A stretch of DNA of 64,000 nt from Prevotella sp. (GTDB lineage Bacteria; Bacteroidota; Bacteroidia; Bacteroidales; Bacteroidaceae), in the NCBI GenBank assembly GCA_017554105.1, contig JAFZIY010000015.1, positions 124,001 through 188,000 on the forward strand. Reading direction: 5' to 3'. The position numbers and the translations under genes were made by a program. The notes beneath the pieces are model-generated. The model was not told the DNA's origin. It saw only the letters and a program-made list of their open reading frames with translations, and did not search any database. This document shows, in pieces, positions 26,483 through 34,730 of this stretch; positions within the stretch are counted from its first letter, which is position 1, and each line of letters opens with the position of its first letter.

Positions 26483-26514
26483 CAAAGGTACGACTAAGTG
26501 AGCGAAAAAACAAA
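26483..26514 (-). promoter_or_regulatory. Promoter of the GH30 gene
   Basis: On the minus strand TTTG (26511-26514), 20 nt, TACCTTTG (26483-26490), followed by CACCC. This -7 element and the next five bases are identical to those of the GH43 promoter. Confidence 0.75.
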
Positions 26515-26560
26515 TAATAAATGTTTTTTTTCGGAATGTGAGCAATTTCGACTAAAGGAT

Positions 26561-26609
26561 GAAAAAGTAAAATGTGGAGATTGTAACGGCCTCCACATTT
26601 TACTTTTTC
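26561..26609 (-). terminator. Terminator of the SIMPL gene
   Basis: A 19-bp perfect inverted repeat (26561-26579 and 26591-26609, core AAAATGTGGAG / CTCCACATTTT) with an 11-nt loop lies just after the SIMPL stop and before the GH30 promoter. On the minus strand its 3' arm is T-rich. Confidence 0.8.
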
Positions 26610-26632
26610 ACTTGTAACAACTCCCTACGGAA

Positions 26633-27325
26633 TCAGTCATTCAGCGAGTAGGTGATGGTTGTCACAACGCGCAGTTTCTTGATGTACGGGGTGTTCTGGT
26701 CGCGGTCCTCAATCTCAAACTGTCCTTGTCCCGCCGTCAGTATCTGACCTAAGTCGGCATTGCTGGCCTCTGCGAACTGCTCTGCGGTCTTCTGTGCGTT
26801 CTTGATAGCCTCAGCCATCATCTCGGGTTTCATTTTCTGGAACGAAGCATACTCGTATTGAGCATTGCTGTTGTCGATAGCGACACCCTGTTTCAGCAGT
26901 TCCGCCTGCTTGAAGATGGCTTTGTTCACTTCCTTCACCTTGTTCGTTGCTACGGTAATGGTTGTGGTGACGATATAGCGGAAGTTCTTCTGATTCTCAC
27001 TGTATTCGCGAGCCTCCAGGTCGCTTATCGAGGGTGGGTTCACCGTGATTTCCTTTTCATCAAGTCCGTTTTCTCGTAAGAAACTCTTAATTTTGTTCGT
27101 TTGAGTGTTGATGTTTTCGTAGAGCAGGGGCAGGTCGTTGCCCGTTACCTTGGTGCCGATGCTCCATGTCACTTTGTCTGCAGGCACCTCGCGCTCTGCC
27201 AAACCTTTTACTGTTACTTGTCTGTCTTTGTTTGCAAAGTTGTCAACGCCAGCCTTGATGAACCAACCCAAACAAAAGATGCCCAAACCAATGAGGGCTG
27301 ATGCAATGATACGATTTTGTTTCAT
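26633..27325 (-). CDS. SIMPL domain-containing membrane-anchored protein
   Basis: The 230-residue protein starts at the ATG at 27325: [23 protein letters not shown] forms a single N-terminal membrane anchor and the remainder faces the periplasm. [18 protein letters not shown] begins the SIMPL (DUF541) domain, which continues with [18 protein letters not shown] and ends [14 protein letters not shown]. The family is widespread in the envelope and is linked to oxidative or membrane stress in a few species, without a defined reaction. It is monocistronic between two intergenic regions. Confidence 0.88.
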
Positions 27326-27747
27326 AATCCTTAAAGTTTTTGTTAATTGATATGCAAAGGTGATAACATTTCTTGTTGTTTCATGTGGGGAAATCCCTAT
27401 TGTTGCGGATATTTTCCCTATTGTGTAGCCAGAGCAAAAAACCGGTAGTGAAAGATAATAGCAAAAGAGCAAAAATATGCATGATAATATGCGTTTTTCA
27501 ACCGTTTTTTACACCCTTTGTAAGCCATTGATAACAAACGAGTTACAAAAGGCATAAAAAACGGGTAACAAAGTTAATAAGATTGTTCAACAAAGTTATT
27601 AAGATTGTTGAACAAAGTTAATAACATTGTTAAGCCGTTTGATACCTCTTGCAATGAAGTATGCAACAAATCATCATTTCACTGCATGTTATTGCACTTT
27701 TCCATTTAGGGAAACACGATGTTGCATTTGTAAAAATCGACAAATAA
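27326..27747. other. Intergenic region between SIMPL gene and secreted orphans
   Basis: About 600 bp without a gene (27326-27933). It holds three units of the 22-bp repeat and the promoter listed separately, plus near-palindromic text around 27655-27700 (GCAATGAAGTATGCAACAAA, then TGCATGTTATTGCA). A weak CACCTTTG -7 element at about 27355 may serve the SIMPL gene on the minus strand. Confidence 0.5.
27567..27632. repeat. 22-bp tandem repeat, three units
   Basis: Three units of the family described at 8212-8299, starting AACAAAGTTAATAAGATTG. Unit 1 is identical to units at 8.2 kb; units 2 and 3 have one or two substitutions. The array is followed by AGCCGTTTG, as at 8.3 kb, so the repeat includes a shared right flank. 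Confidence 0.9.
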
Positions 27748-27779
27748 TTTGCCGATAACAGTAAAAAGGTGTATATTTG
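27748..27779 (+). promoter_or_regulatory. Promoter of the secreted-orphan genes
   Basis: TTTG (27748-27751), 20 nt, TATATTTG (27772-27779). Both elements are exact. The leader to the ATG at 27934 is about 150 nt. Confidence 0.7.
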
Positions 27780-27933
27780 TGGCGTCATACCGATTTATTA
27801 TTGCACCTTTCGAGATGGTCCATGGCAAGACTTTGCCAACTCCAACATTATAATACACATAGGACAAAGTAAAAAAAAAGATAAATAAACATATATTGAG
27901 GATTTTAATTGTCTTTGCAAAAAATCATAAACT

Positions 27934-28683
27934 ATGAACAAATTATTTTATATCATCATCCTTTTTACTTTATGTTCTCAACATAAAGTTTATGCTCAAT
28001 TCTCTTCTTATAGTAAGTATAGTAATGAAGAAAGTGTAGCTTATCAAGTTGAAGATTTAAGTTCTGAGGAAATAAAAACATATAATTCCTTTGTAAATGG
28101 TGAAAATGGACTAAGTAATGAAATTGCGTTGTTTATAATAAATGCAGGAAGAGCACATACTAATCTTCAGTGTGCACCTGCGACAATTATTGATTTTCAT
28201 TTAAAACCTGAAATAACAGAAGAGGATTCTATTCCAGAAGCTCTTGGCGCATGTGATGTATTCATTGAGCTTATTAACACTACCCCCAAGGTGATAAAAG
28301 AAATAACATTCGAATTTGAATTTGAAAACAACGGGACAAAAGTTTATGATATTAAAACAGGAGATCAATATTGCATTTTGAAATTCAGGAACTTGAAAGG
28401 AAGAACTAACTCTGATAAGTATTCAGAAATAAGAAAAACCATATTTGATTGTTATCATGTACTGTCATTCCCTGATGCTTCATACAAAAAGTTATTCTAC
28501 AACAAAAAAGCAAATACAATAAGATTACATAGTTGTTTAATTAAATATAACGATGGTACAACTTCAAATAAAGTATCAATTTTCGACAATGGTTATTCTG
28601 GTACAGATAAAATATTTAATGATGGTCCATTGAAGCCTTTACTCGATTTAATGAAAAAGCTAAAAGAAGAAGGAAAAATATAG
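27934..28683 (+). CDS. Secreted protein of unknown function
   Basis: A 249-residue protein with the signal peptide MNKLFYIIILFTLCSQHKVYA. The mature part contains IELINTTPKVIKEITFEFEF, which looks like an immunoglobulin-like or beta-sandwich strand pair, and a charged C-terminal helix (LLDLMKKLKEEGK). No family is recognised. It is strongly AT-rich compared with the core genes of the window, a sign of recent arrival. It is first in a series of three secreted proteins with a good promoter upstream. Confidence 0.75.
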   Translation: MNKLFYIIILFTLCSQHKVYAQFSSYSKYSNEESVAYQVEDLSSEEIKTYNSFVNGENGLSNEIALFIINAGRAHTNLQCAPATIIDFHLKPEITEEDSIPEALGACDVFIELINTTPKVIKEITFEFEFENNGTKVYDIKTGDQYCILKFRNLKGRTNSDKYSEIRKTIFDCYHVLSFPDASYKKLFYNKKANTIRLHSCLIKYNDGTTSNKVSIFDNGYSGTDKIFNDGPLKPLLDLMKKLKEEGKI

Positions 28684-28758
28684 TCTTCTTTGTGCATACG
28701 AAAATGCATTTTGAGATTTAACGAGTAAAGGATTATTTAGTTTTAATATAGCGCACAT

Positions 28759-29589
28759 ATGAAAAATTCAGTAATAGTATTTGTTTTCCTTTTTATTTGT
28801 TGTGGTATTCATGCGCAAGGTAATGCGCTGCCACCAGAAGAAAGGCTTATGCAGATAAACGACAGCATAGTGAATGAGGGCGAGGCGCTATATACTGCGG
28901 ATATCATGAGTTGGTGGCTGACCGATTATTTCTTCTCAAGGCAGCATGAGGCAAAAGAGATAGGAGGCTCGTTGGTACATGCTTTGAATGACAGTGTCTA
29001 CTCTGCTTTATTCGTGAACAAGGAAAGGGACAAGTGCATTTTTGAACTTCGTTTGAATGTGACTTCCGACGAGACGTATGTCATAGATTCCGTTCGTCCG
29101 ATGACAGAAAATGAAAGTGAAAAACTGGCAGACAGACAAGCAAAAATAGAGAAGGTAATAGAACAGTATCGTGATAGTATGACATGGATTTCACCAGAGG
29201 AAGGACGGTTCAACTGGGATTTGCTATACATAAACGATCAAGCCCGCTTATATGTCCTTCAGGGAGTGACAAAGGGAGGTATAATTCCTTTTGGCAATGA
29301 TTACTCCTTCGATTTTGATGAAAACAACAAGATTACAAAGTTCAGAAGACATCACAAGTCTTTCCTTCCTTTACCCCTTACAATGGAAGACGGGACGGAA
29401 GTAGAGGAAATCGTTCACTCGCACTTACGCGACAATCCTTATATTACGGCGACAGACATTTGTAACTTCCTGCTTTATGGTATGCCGGCAGGGGTGAAGT
29501 CATTCTCTGTCATAAGTACATATTATAATTGTTATTTCAAGTTCTCATTTTCCGATGGGAACAAGATAACGGTAAAGAAGATAGAATAG
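28759..29589 (+). CDS. Secreted protein of unknown function
   Basis: A 276-residue protein starting MKNSVIVFVFLFICCGIHAQG, a signal peptide cut after HAQ or so. Residues about 30-75 include LYTADIMSWWLTDYFFSRQHEA, and the second half has an acidic, aromatic beta-rich pattern (YSFDFDENNKITKFRRHHKS). It has no recognisable domain. It may be a co-transcribed partner of the preceding gene (75-nt gap). Base composition is intermediate between that gene and the core genes. Confidence 0.72.
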   Translation: MKNSVIVFVFLFICCGIHAQGNALPPEERLMQINDSIVNEGEALYTADIMSWWLTDYFFSRQHEAKEIGGSLVHALNDSVYSALFVNKERDKCIFELRLNVTSDETYVIDSVRPMTENESEKLADRQAKIEKVIEQYRDSMTWISPEEGRFNWDLLYINDQARLYVLQGVTKGGIIPFGNDYSFDFDENNKITKFRRHHKSFLPLPLTMEDGTEVEEIVHSHLRDNPYITATDICNFLLYGMPAGVKSFSVISTYYNCYFKFSFSDGNKITVKKIE

Positions 29590-29630
29590 TTTTTGTATTC
29601 AAAAAAACACCATTTTAATTTTTGTCAATT

Positions 29631-30209
29631 ATGAAAAAGTATATTTTAGTTTTAGTATTTGCTATTTCTCACCTATTAATTAATGCCCAAGATATGAAAA
29701 CCTATTTTGCCACAGACAACCCTATCATTTTTGACAACAGCGAGTTTTACTTAGGCTGGAGTGCTAACCCGCGAAGCGGTTATTACGTGCACGAATACTT
29801 TGTTGATGGTGAATTTCCTGAAAGTTACAACAGGATGTTTACAATTAATCTCTTGGAAGGAAATATCACGCCGAAGGTTGCTGCGGAACTGAAGGCTAAT
29901 GAGTTGGACAAGCGCAAGCAGTCGGACAAGATTTGCAATTACATGACTCTCAATAAAGGCGATGAGTATGTGGTGGACTTTCTTGTAAGCGATGCCGGTG
30001 ATGGAAATTTCACGACGGTGGAGTGGGACATCCATTATTACAAGACGGTGAATATAAACGGGAAGTCTTATCTGCAACTTCTTTTCTTTTCCCAGCGTGC
30101 ATACGGCAATGATATGATTCCCTTCCTCAAGTCTATTCCCGAACACCGTGCCGACAAGATAGAAGAACTTACCGGAATGTCACTCCAGGTGAAGAAGGTT
30201 TTCGAATAA
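29631..30209 (+). CDS. Secreted protein of unknown function
   Basis: A 192-residue protein with signal peptide MKKYILVLVFAISHLLINAQ. The ATG at 29631 is preferred to a TTG three codons upstream. The mature sequence is rich in aromatic residues (FYLGWSANPRSGYYVHEYF) and ends with a basic helix (DKIEELTGMSLQVKKVF). No family is recognised. It is the third of the secreted orphans and follows by 41 nt. Confidence 0.72.
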   Translation: MKKYILVLVFAISHLLINAQDMKTYFATDNPIIFDNSEFYLGWSANPRSGYYVHEYFVDGEFPESYNRMFTINLLEGNITPKVAAELKANELDKRKQSDKICNYMTLNKGDEYVVDFLVSDAGDGNFTTVEWDIHYYKTVNINGKSYLQLLFFSQRAYGNDMIPFLKSIPEHRADKIEELTGMSLQVKKVFE

Positions 30210-30247
30210 ACGGTGTTTCATGTAAATAATAGAATCAAGGGAAATCG

Positions 30248-30874
30248 ATGTATAGACCTATTGACGTAAAGAACTGGGACCGTCGGGAGATATATGAGTT
30301 CTACTCGACCAAGCGTATGCCTCACTATGTCGTGGCAGCGAATGTTGACGTGACTAAGTTGTTGGAATATAAACGGCGCAACGGCATCTCTTTTTATCTG
30401 TCGCTCATCTATCTTGTCACTGAGACGCTGAACAGCATTGAGAACTTCCATCTGCGGATTGTCGACGGTCAGGTAGTGCGTTTCGACAGAATAGAGACAA
30501 ACTTCACTCATAAAAGTGCCGAGGAGCAGCTGTTCCATTGTTATACGGCACCTTTTGAGGGCACCCTTCGGGAGTATGTTGATAAGACATCAAGGGCGAT
30601 AGACGGTCAGACAACGTTCTTTGGCGGACTTGGCGACATTGACAATGTAGTGTATTGCTCGTGTGCTCCCACCCTCGATGCCACAGCCATCTCCAATCCC
30701 GGCATGGAAAACCCTGACGATGCCATTCCTCGTGTCAACTGGGGCAAGTACATTGAGTGTGACGGACGTTGGAAACTGAACATCTCGTTCACCGCCAACC
30801 ACCGTTTTATCGACGGTTATCACATAGGACTGTTTTTCCAAAGACTCCAGCAATTGATAGATGTACTGGAATGA
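30248..30874 (+). CDS. Chloramphenicol acetyltransferase-fold acyltransferase
   Basis: The 208-residue protein has the CAT (type A) fold: MYRPIDVKNWDRREIYEFY at the N-terminus, a central stretch around SISF/FYLSLIYLVTETLN, and the catalytic-histidine region ANHRFIDGYHIG. The family motif is HHAxxDG, so the first His-His is Asn-His here, which leaves the second, catalytic His in place. Such CAT-like proteins in Bacteroidetes are usually not drug-resistance enzymes and their acyl acceptor is unknown. Whether it gives chloramphenicol resistance cannot be judged from sequence. Confidence 0.85.
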   Translation: MYRPIDVKNWDRREIYEFYSTKRMPHYVVAANVDVTKLLEYKRRNGISFYLSLIYLVTETLNSIENFHLRIVDGQVVRFDRIETNFTHKSAEEQLFHCYTAPFEGTLREYVDKTSRAIDGQTTFFGGLGDIDNVVYCSCAPTLDATAISNPGMENPDDAIPRVNWGKYIECDGRWKLNISFTANHRFIDGYHIGLFFQRLQQLIDVLE

Positions 30875-30920
30875 GTGGAAAATATAGAGTGTGGCTAATT
30901 TGAAGGTTTTCACGGTTAAA

Positions 30921-30952
30921 TTTGGCGTTTACGGATTATTTCTATACCTTTG
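30921..30952 (+). promoter_or_regulatory. Promoter of the lemA-DUF2207-caspase operon
   Basis: TTTG (30921-30924), 20 nt, TACCTTTG (30945-30952). Both elements are exact. The leader is about 35 nt. Confidence 0.75.
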
Positions 30953-30991
30953 CCAAGATTATTCGAATGCATTAAACTTTTAATCCTATAA

Positions 30992-31579
30992 ATGATGAGT
31001 AGTATTATTGTGACGTTGATAGGAGGACTCTTAGGAGTTATTCTCCTTCTTGTAATTGCTGCAGTGATTTACATTTTCTACATGCAGCGACAGTTTGTTG
31101 ACATGGACGAGAAGTGCAAGAACGCACTCAGCAGCATCAAGGTGCAGTTGAACAGCCGTTGGGACGCACTTCTTGCACTGGCAAAGACCGCAACGGCTTA
31201 TGCCAAGCACGAGAGTGAGACAATCATTCAGACCATTCATCAGCGCCGTCAGGTAGGAGGTACCAATCCTACTGTAAAGGACATCCTTAACCAGCAGGCA
31301 GGCATCGCTGACGTTATGAACCGTCTTATGGTTGTCAGCGAGCGCTATCCGGAACTGAAGGCATCGGAACTCTTCGTCAATGCCCAGAACAGTGTGAAGC
31401 AGTATGAGGAGAACGTGCGCATCAGCCGTATGGTTTACAACGACACCGTGACTATCTTTAACCGCAACGTTCGCCAGTGGCCGTCTTCTTTCGTTGCGTC
31501 GATACTCCACTTCGGAGAGCGCGAGTATCTTGAGACCGACGAGGAGAAGAAGCAGGGAATGCCCGAGCTCTTCAGTTAA
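30992..31579 (+). CDS. lemA: LemA family protein
   Basis: A 195-residue LemA protein: one N-terminal membrane helix (IIVTLIGGLLGVILLLVIAAV), then a cytoplasmic or periplasmic helical bundle with the family pattern QRQFVDMDEKCKNALSSIKVQLNSRWDALL. Canonical LemA proteins have VDEA..NAWSQIEVQLKRRYDLIP at this place. LemA genes are commonly next to TPM-domain or DUF2207 membrane proteins, as here, but their molecular role is unknown. It heads a five-gene operon. Confidence 0.9.
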   Translation: MMSSIIVTLIGGLLGVILLLVIAAVIYIFYMQRQFVDMDEKCKNALSSIKVQLNSRWDALLALAKTATAYAKHESETIIQTIHQRRQVGGTNPTVKDILNQQAGIADVMNRLMVVSERYPELKASELFVNAQNSVKQYEENVRISRMVYNDTVTIFNRNVRQWPSSFVASILHFGEREYLETDEEKKQGMPELFS

Positions 31580-31594
31580 TCGGTCATTGTCGGC

Positions 31595-33154
31595 ATGAAG
31601 CGACACCTCTTGTTATCCCTTCTTTTGCTTGCTGTGCTTGCTATGCAGGCACAGCGACGCTATGATTGTACCATAGTGCTTTTCCTTGAGGATGACGGGT
31701 GTGTCTTATTCATTGAAAACAGACAATACGAAGGGCAGGAAGAGAAGGAAAAGATGCCCATGGTGCGTGTGCGTAACGCTGTCACTGCCCTTGAGGAACG
31801 CGACACTCTACGTGCGCCGTTATTGCACAAGGGAGCACATGACGACATGAAGAGCCTTACTGTTCTCGTTGCCCGCAGGGACGACAGGAAGATAGATGAG
31901 GCTGAAGCCGACCTCAAACTGGAGGGAGCGGACTCCCGTGTCACCAACCGACAGGATACGCACATAGCAATTAAGGCAGCCAAAGTGCCCGAAGATGCCG
32001 AGGTGTGGTTAGTGGGAACGCTGAAACATGGTTATCTTACGAAGATTGCAGAGGCAAAACCGGAACCCCCAAAGACTGTTGCCGACTCATCGTCTGTTGC
32101 CAAAAACGACAGCGTAGCGGAAAGCAAGAACGACCTCACCATATCGCATTTCACCAAGTACGACAAGGATATCCCCATCAGCATCGGCATGGCTATACTT
32201 ATGATAACCATGGTGGTGCTGCCGTTGGGGTTCTTTGTTTATTTCAAGATAGACATCGGACTTGGCGGTTTCATCATAATGTCTTTCTTCAATGCCGTGT
32301 TCTTCCTGTGGGATGTCGTGACGTTGAAACATCTCAGGCGACTGATAAACCGCATAAGATATGTGGGTTTCAGTTTCAAGAAGTCGAAATACCTGCCTAT
32401 GATGGGCGGTCTCACCGAGACACAGTTGCTGCGCCGACAGATAACACCGTTGCGCTTCCGCATGGATGGCAAGTTATGGAAGGCTATGATATGGCGAATG
32501 GTTGCCAATGGCGACCTCTCGTTCAGCACCAATGCCTTGGGTAAGGTGACGCTGATGCCCACGTGGTGTGGCGGTTCGGGTGACGGTATGGACCTTCGTG
32601 TGACGCAATACATGTATGACATCCTTGGGTCTTTGGCCGACTATAAAGACCGTTCCATTACGCCGTGGACCACTATGAGAGCGCTTTTTGGCGGCACGAC
32701 CTCTGCCAGTAACATAGGAGGGAGTGAAAAAGCCATTTACAGTTCCGAGAAACTGATGTTCCTGCTGCGCAGTAATGTGAAACTGAACAAGAGGAAGAAG
32801 GAACCGATACGTCAGATATATGCGTTCCGCCGTTATCTGAAGAGCATCAGAACCAGTGCCGACCCTTCTTACGACCTCTCACGCCTTTGGGGAGACTATG
32901 TGGCCTTTGCCTGTCTTTATGGCATCGAGGGCGATGTCCTCAGTGGTGTGTTGTCGCAGATGCGTCGCAGAAACCAACTCAGCGGTGTATCTCTCATGCT
33001 TGCGCAAGACCCCAGGAAGGTGAAACTGGTGAAGCGTGTCGCCCGTGCGGCGGCCTTTGCATCGCCATGTGTCACCATTCAGGGCATCCGCGCTTCGGGA
33101 TTCCTGCCCATTGCCCGCATCATACACGAACATCTTGATGAACCTTTGATGTAG
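31595..33154 (+). CDS. DUF2207-type membrane protein, paralogue 1
   Basis: A 519-residue protein: signal peptide MKRHLLLSLLLLAVLAMQAQ, an extracytoplasmic domain to about residue 175, two close membrane helices (about 190-225, MAILMITMVVLPLGFFVYF and a second), and a cytoplasmic C-terminal part. Its C-terminal domain resembles paralogues 2 and 3 (Lys/Arg-rich start, then LWGDYVAFACLYGIEGDV), but it is the most diverged and its extracytoplasmic domain differs. DUF2207 function is unknown. It starts 15 nt after lemA and ends 2 nt before the next gene. Confidence 0.78.
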   Translation: MKRHLLLSLLLLAVLAMQAQRRYDCTIVLFLEDDGCVLFIENRQYEGQEEKEKMPMVRVRNAVTALEERDTLRAPLLHKGAHDDMKSLTVLVARRDDRKIDEAEADLKLEGADSRVTNRQDTHIAIKAAKVPEDAEVWLVGTLKHGYLTKIAEAKPEPPKTVADSSSVAKNDSVAESKNDLTISHFTKYDKDIPISIGMAILMITMVVLPLGFFVYFKIDIGLGGFIIMSFFNAVFFLWDVVTLKHLRRLINRIRYVGFSFKKSKYLPMMGGLTETQLLRRQITPLRFRMDGKLWKAMIWRMVANGDLSFSTNALGKVTLMPTWCGGSGDGMDLRVTQYMYDILGSLADYKDRSITPWTTMRALFGGTTSASNIGGSEKAIYSSEKLMFLLRSNVKLNKRKKEPIRQIYAFRRYLKSIRTSADPSYDLSRLWGDYVAFACLYGIEGDVLSGVLSQMRRRNQLSGVSLMLAQDPRKVKLVKRVARAAAFASPCVTIQGIRASGFLPIARIIHEHLDEPLM

Positions 33155-33156
33155 TC

Positions 33157-34701
33157 ATGCCTATGAGATACTGCCGAATTATACTGACGCTGATTGTCGC
33201 CCTGATAACCGTTGAGGCTTATCCCGTCGTCCAACTCGAACTGATAGAGACGGAGATGGAACTGCAGAAGAACGGTGACGCAGACGTGATGACGCGTGTC
33301 TGGATGACAACGTCAGACCCCATGCCGTTCAGCATAGAGATGGGACTGTGGGACGGTACCACCATTGAAGGCCTTACACTGACCGATGAGAACGACAGCG
33401 CCTTCGTAGATGTGTCGTCACAGGCGGTGAAACCCCGTCAGCGGGAGTTCGCTCTCGAGCAGAAAGGTACTGCGGCACGGATAACATGGACCACCGATAC
33501 CGTCGGACGTCGTGTCTATGTGCTGCGCTACACCCTACGCTCACTTGTCAAGAGCGGTTTCCTATGTGACAATATGGTGGTGACATTGCTGCGTCCCACC
33601 GAGCCGAAAGCCCAACGCATCAATCTTATCGTCAAGCGTGATAGCGGCTCGTTCAGAAGTATCAACACCGATGTGCGCACCGTTGGAGTAGAGGGCAGGG
33701 CAATCATAGAGAAAGGAAAGATACTGGCATCGACGGCAGAAATTGTCGATGACATGGTGCACATGACCAACGACGACAGTCTTATGGTGATAGCCAAGTT
33801 CATGCCAGGTCATTTCAAACCGACGAAAAAGGCCAATATAGGCTATTACAAATCGCTTTGGGTAAGTGGCATACGCGACTTTGAGATACGCGACTGGAAG
33901 GACTCATTCGAGAAACTCCTTGCATGGGGTTGTTTCTTCGGTTTCATCGCAGCCGTCGTGATACTCTTCTATGGCGGTAAGAAATTATGGTCGCGCATAA
34001 GGTATGTCATCACTCTTTACCCCCTGAGGAAATGGTTGCAGCGCAAGATGCTATACCATAAGGCACAGTGGTATCGCGACCTGCCTATCGGCGGCTCGCT
34101 TGCCAGTGCCAACATGGCAATGGTAAAGACCACATCTCGGCTCAATCCCTCGCAGGAAGGCATCCTCGGAGCATTGATACTGCGGCTTATCTATCGTGGT
34201 GCGGCATCCTCGGAGATGGTGGAGCCGGTCTATGGAGCCGAGCCGCAGCATGTGTTGAGGGTGCTTGATTGGAAAGAGTTGCCGCAGCCGAGTCCCGACG
34301 AGAGCCTGGAACGCACGATGTATGACATGCTGCTTGAAGCCTCCGGTCCTGACAATATCCTGCAAACGCGTGAACTTGAGTTATTCATGCGTGAGGAGGA
34401 AACATCTCGGACAGACGTGATGGGCATGCTGGAGAGGGAAGGTCGCAAAAGAAAGATCAGCAAGAAAGACCTGAAGGAACTCTACGGAATGAAGAAATTC
34501 CTCCTCGAGTTCACGCTTATCGGTGACAAGGGAATACGCGAACTGCCCCTTTGGCGCGAATATATGGTATATGCACAGTTGTTCGGTATCGCCGACAAGG
34601 TGTCAAAGAACTTCCGTGAGGCATACCCCGACTTCCTGCAGGTGAACGACCTCGCATGGCGCGTGGCACGTGTTCCCGACGTGTTCAGTTACGGAAAATA
34701 A
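33157..34701 (+). CDS. DUF2207-type membrane protein, paralogue 2
   Basis: A 514-residue protein with a signal peptide (MRYCRIILTLIVALITVEA), a beta-rich extracytoplasmic domain that opens VVQLELIETEMELQKNGDADV, a membrane helix about residues 252-272 (LAWGCFFGFIAAVVILFYG), and a cytoplasmic domain with LGALILRLIYRGAASSEM and LPLWREYMVYAQLFGIADKV. The last motif is the hallmark of the DUF2207 C-terminal domain. Start is only 2 nt after paralogue 1 ends. No catalytic motif is visible. Confidence 0.82.
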   Translation: MPMRYCRIILTLIVALITVEAYPVVQLELIETEMELQKNGDADVMTRVWMTTSDPMPFSIEMGLWDGTTIEGLTLTDENDSAFVDVSSQAVKPRQREFALEQKGTAARITWTTDTVGRRVYVLRYTLRSLVKSGFLCDNMVVTLLRPTEPKAQRINLIVKRDSGSFRSINTDVRTVGVEGRAIIEKGKILASTAEIVDDMVHMTNDDSLMVIAKFMPGHFKPTKKANIGYYKSLWVSGIRDFEIRDWKDSFEKLLAWGCFFGFIAAVVILFYGGKKLWSRIRYVITLYPLRKWLQRKMLYHKAQWYRDLPIGGSLASANMAMVKTTSRLNPSQEGILGALILRLIYRGAASSEMVEPVYGAEPQHVLRVLDWKELPQPSPDESLERTMYDMLLEASGPDNILQTRELELFMREEETSRTDVMGMLEREGRKRKISKKDLKELYGMKKFLLEFTLIGDKGIRELPLWREYMVYAQLFGIADKVSKNFREAYPDFLQVNDLAWRVARVPDVFSYGK

Positions 34702-34730
34702 GATTAACAACAAAGAAATTTAAATATAGA

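Noticed and set aside
26483..26490. Catabolite or sugar-specific operator at the GH30 promoter
   Set aside because: Similarity to the GH43 promoter is confined to the sigma-factor elements and the CACCC that follows many promoters of this genome.
30248..30874. A chloramphenicol-resistance gene
   Set aside because: The catalytic motif deviates (NH for HH) and CAT-fold proteins of this type in Bacteroidetes are generally not resistance enzymes; the sequence does not support the claim.
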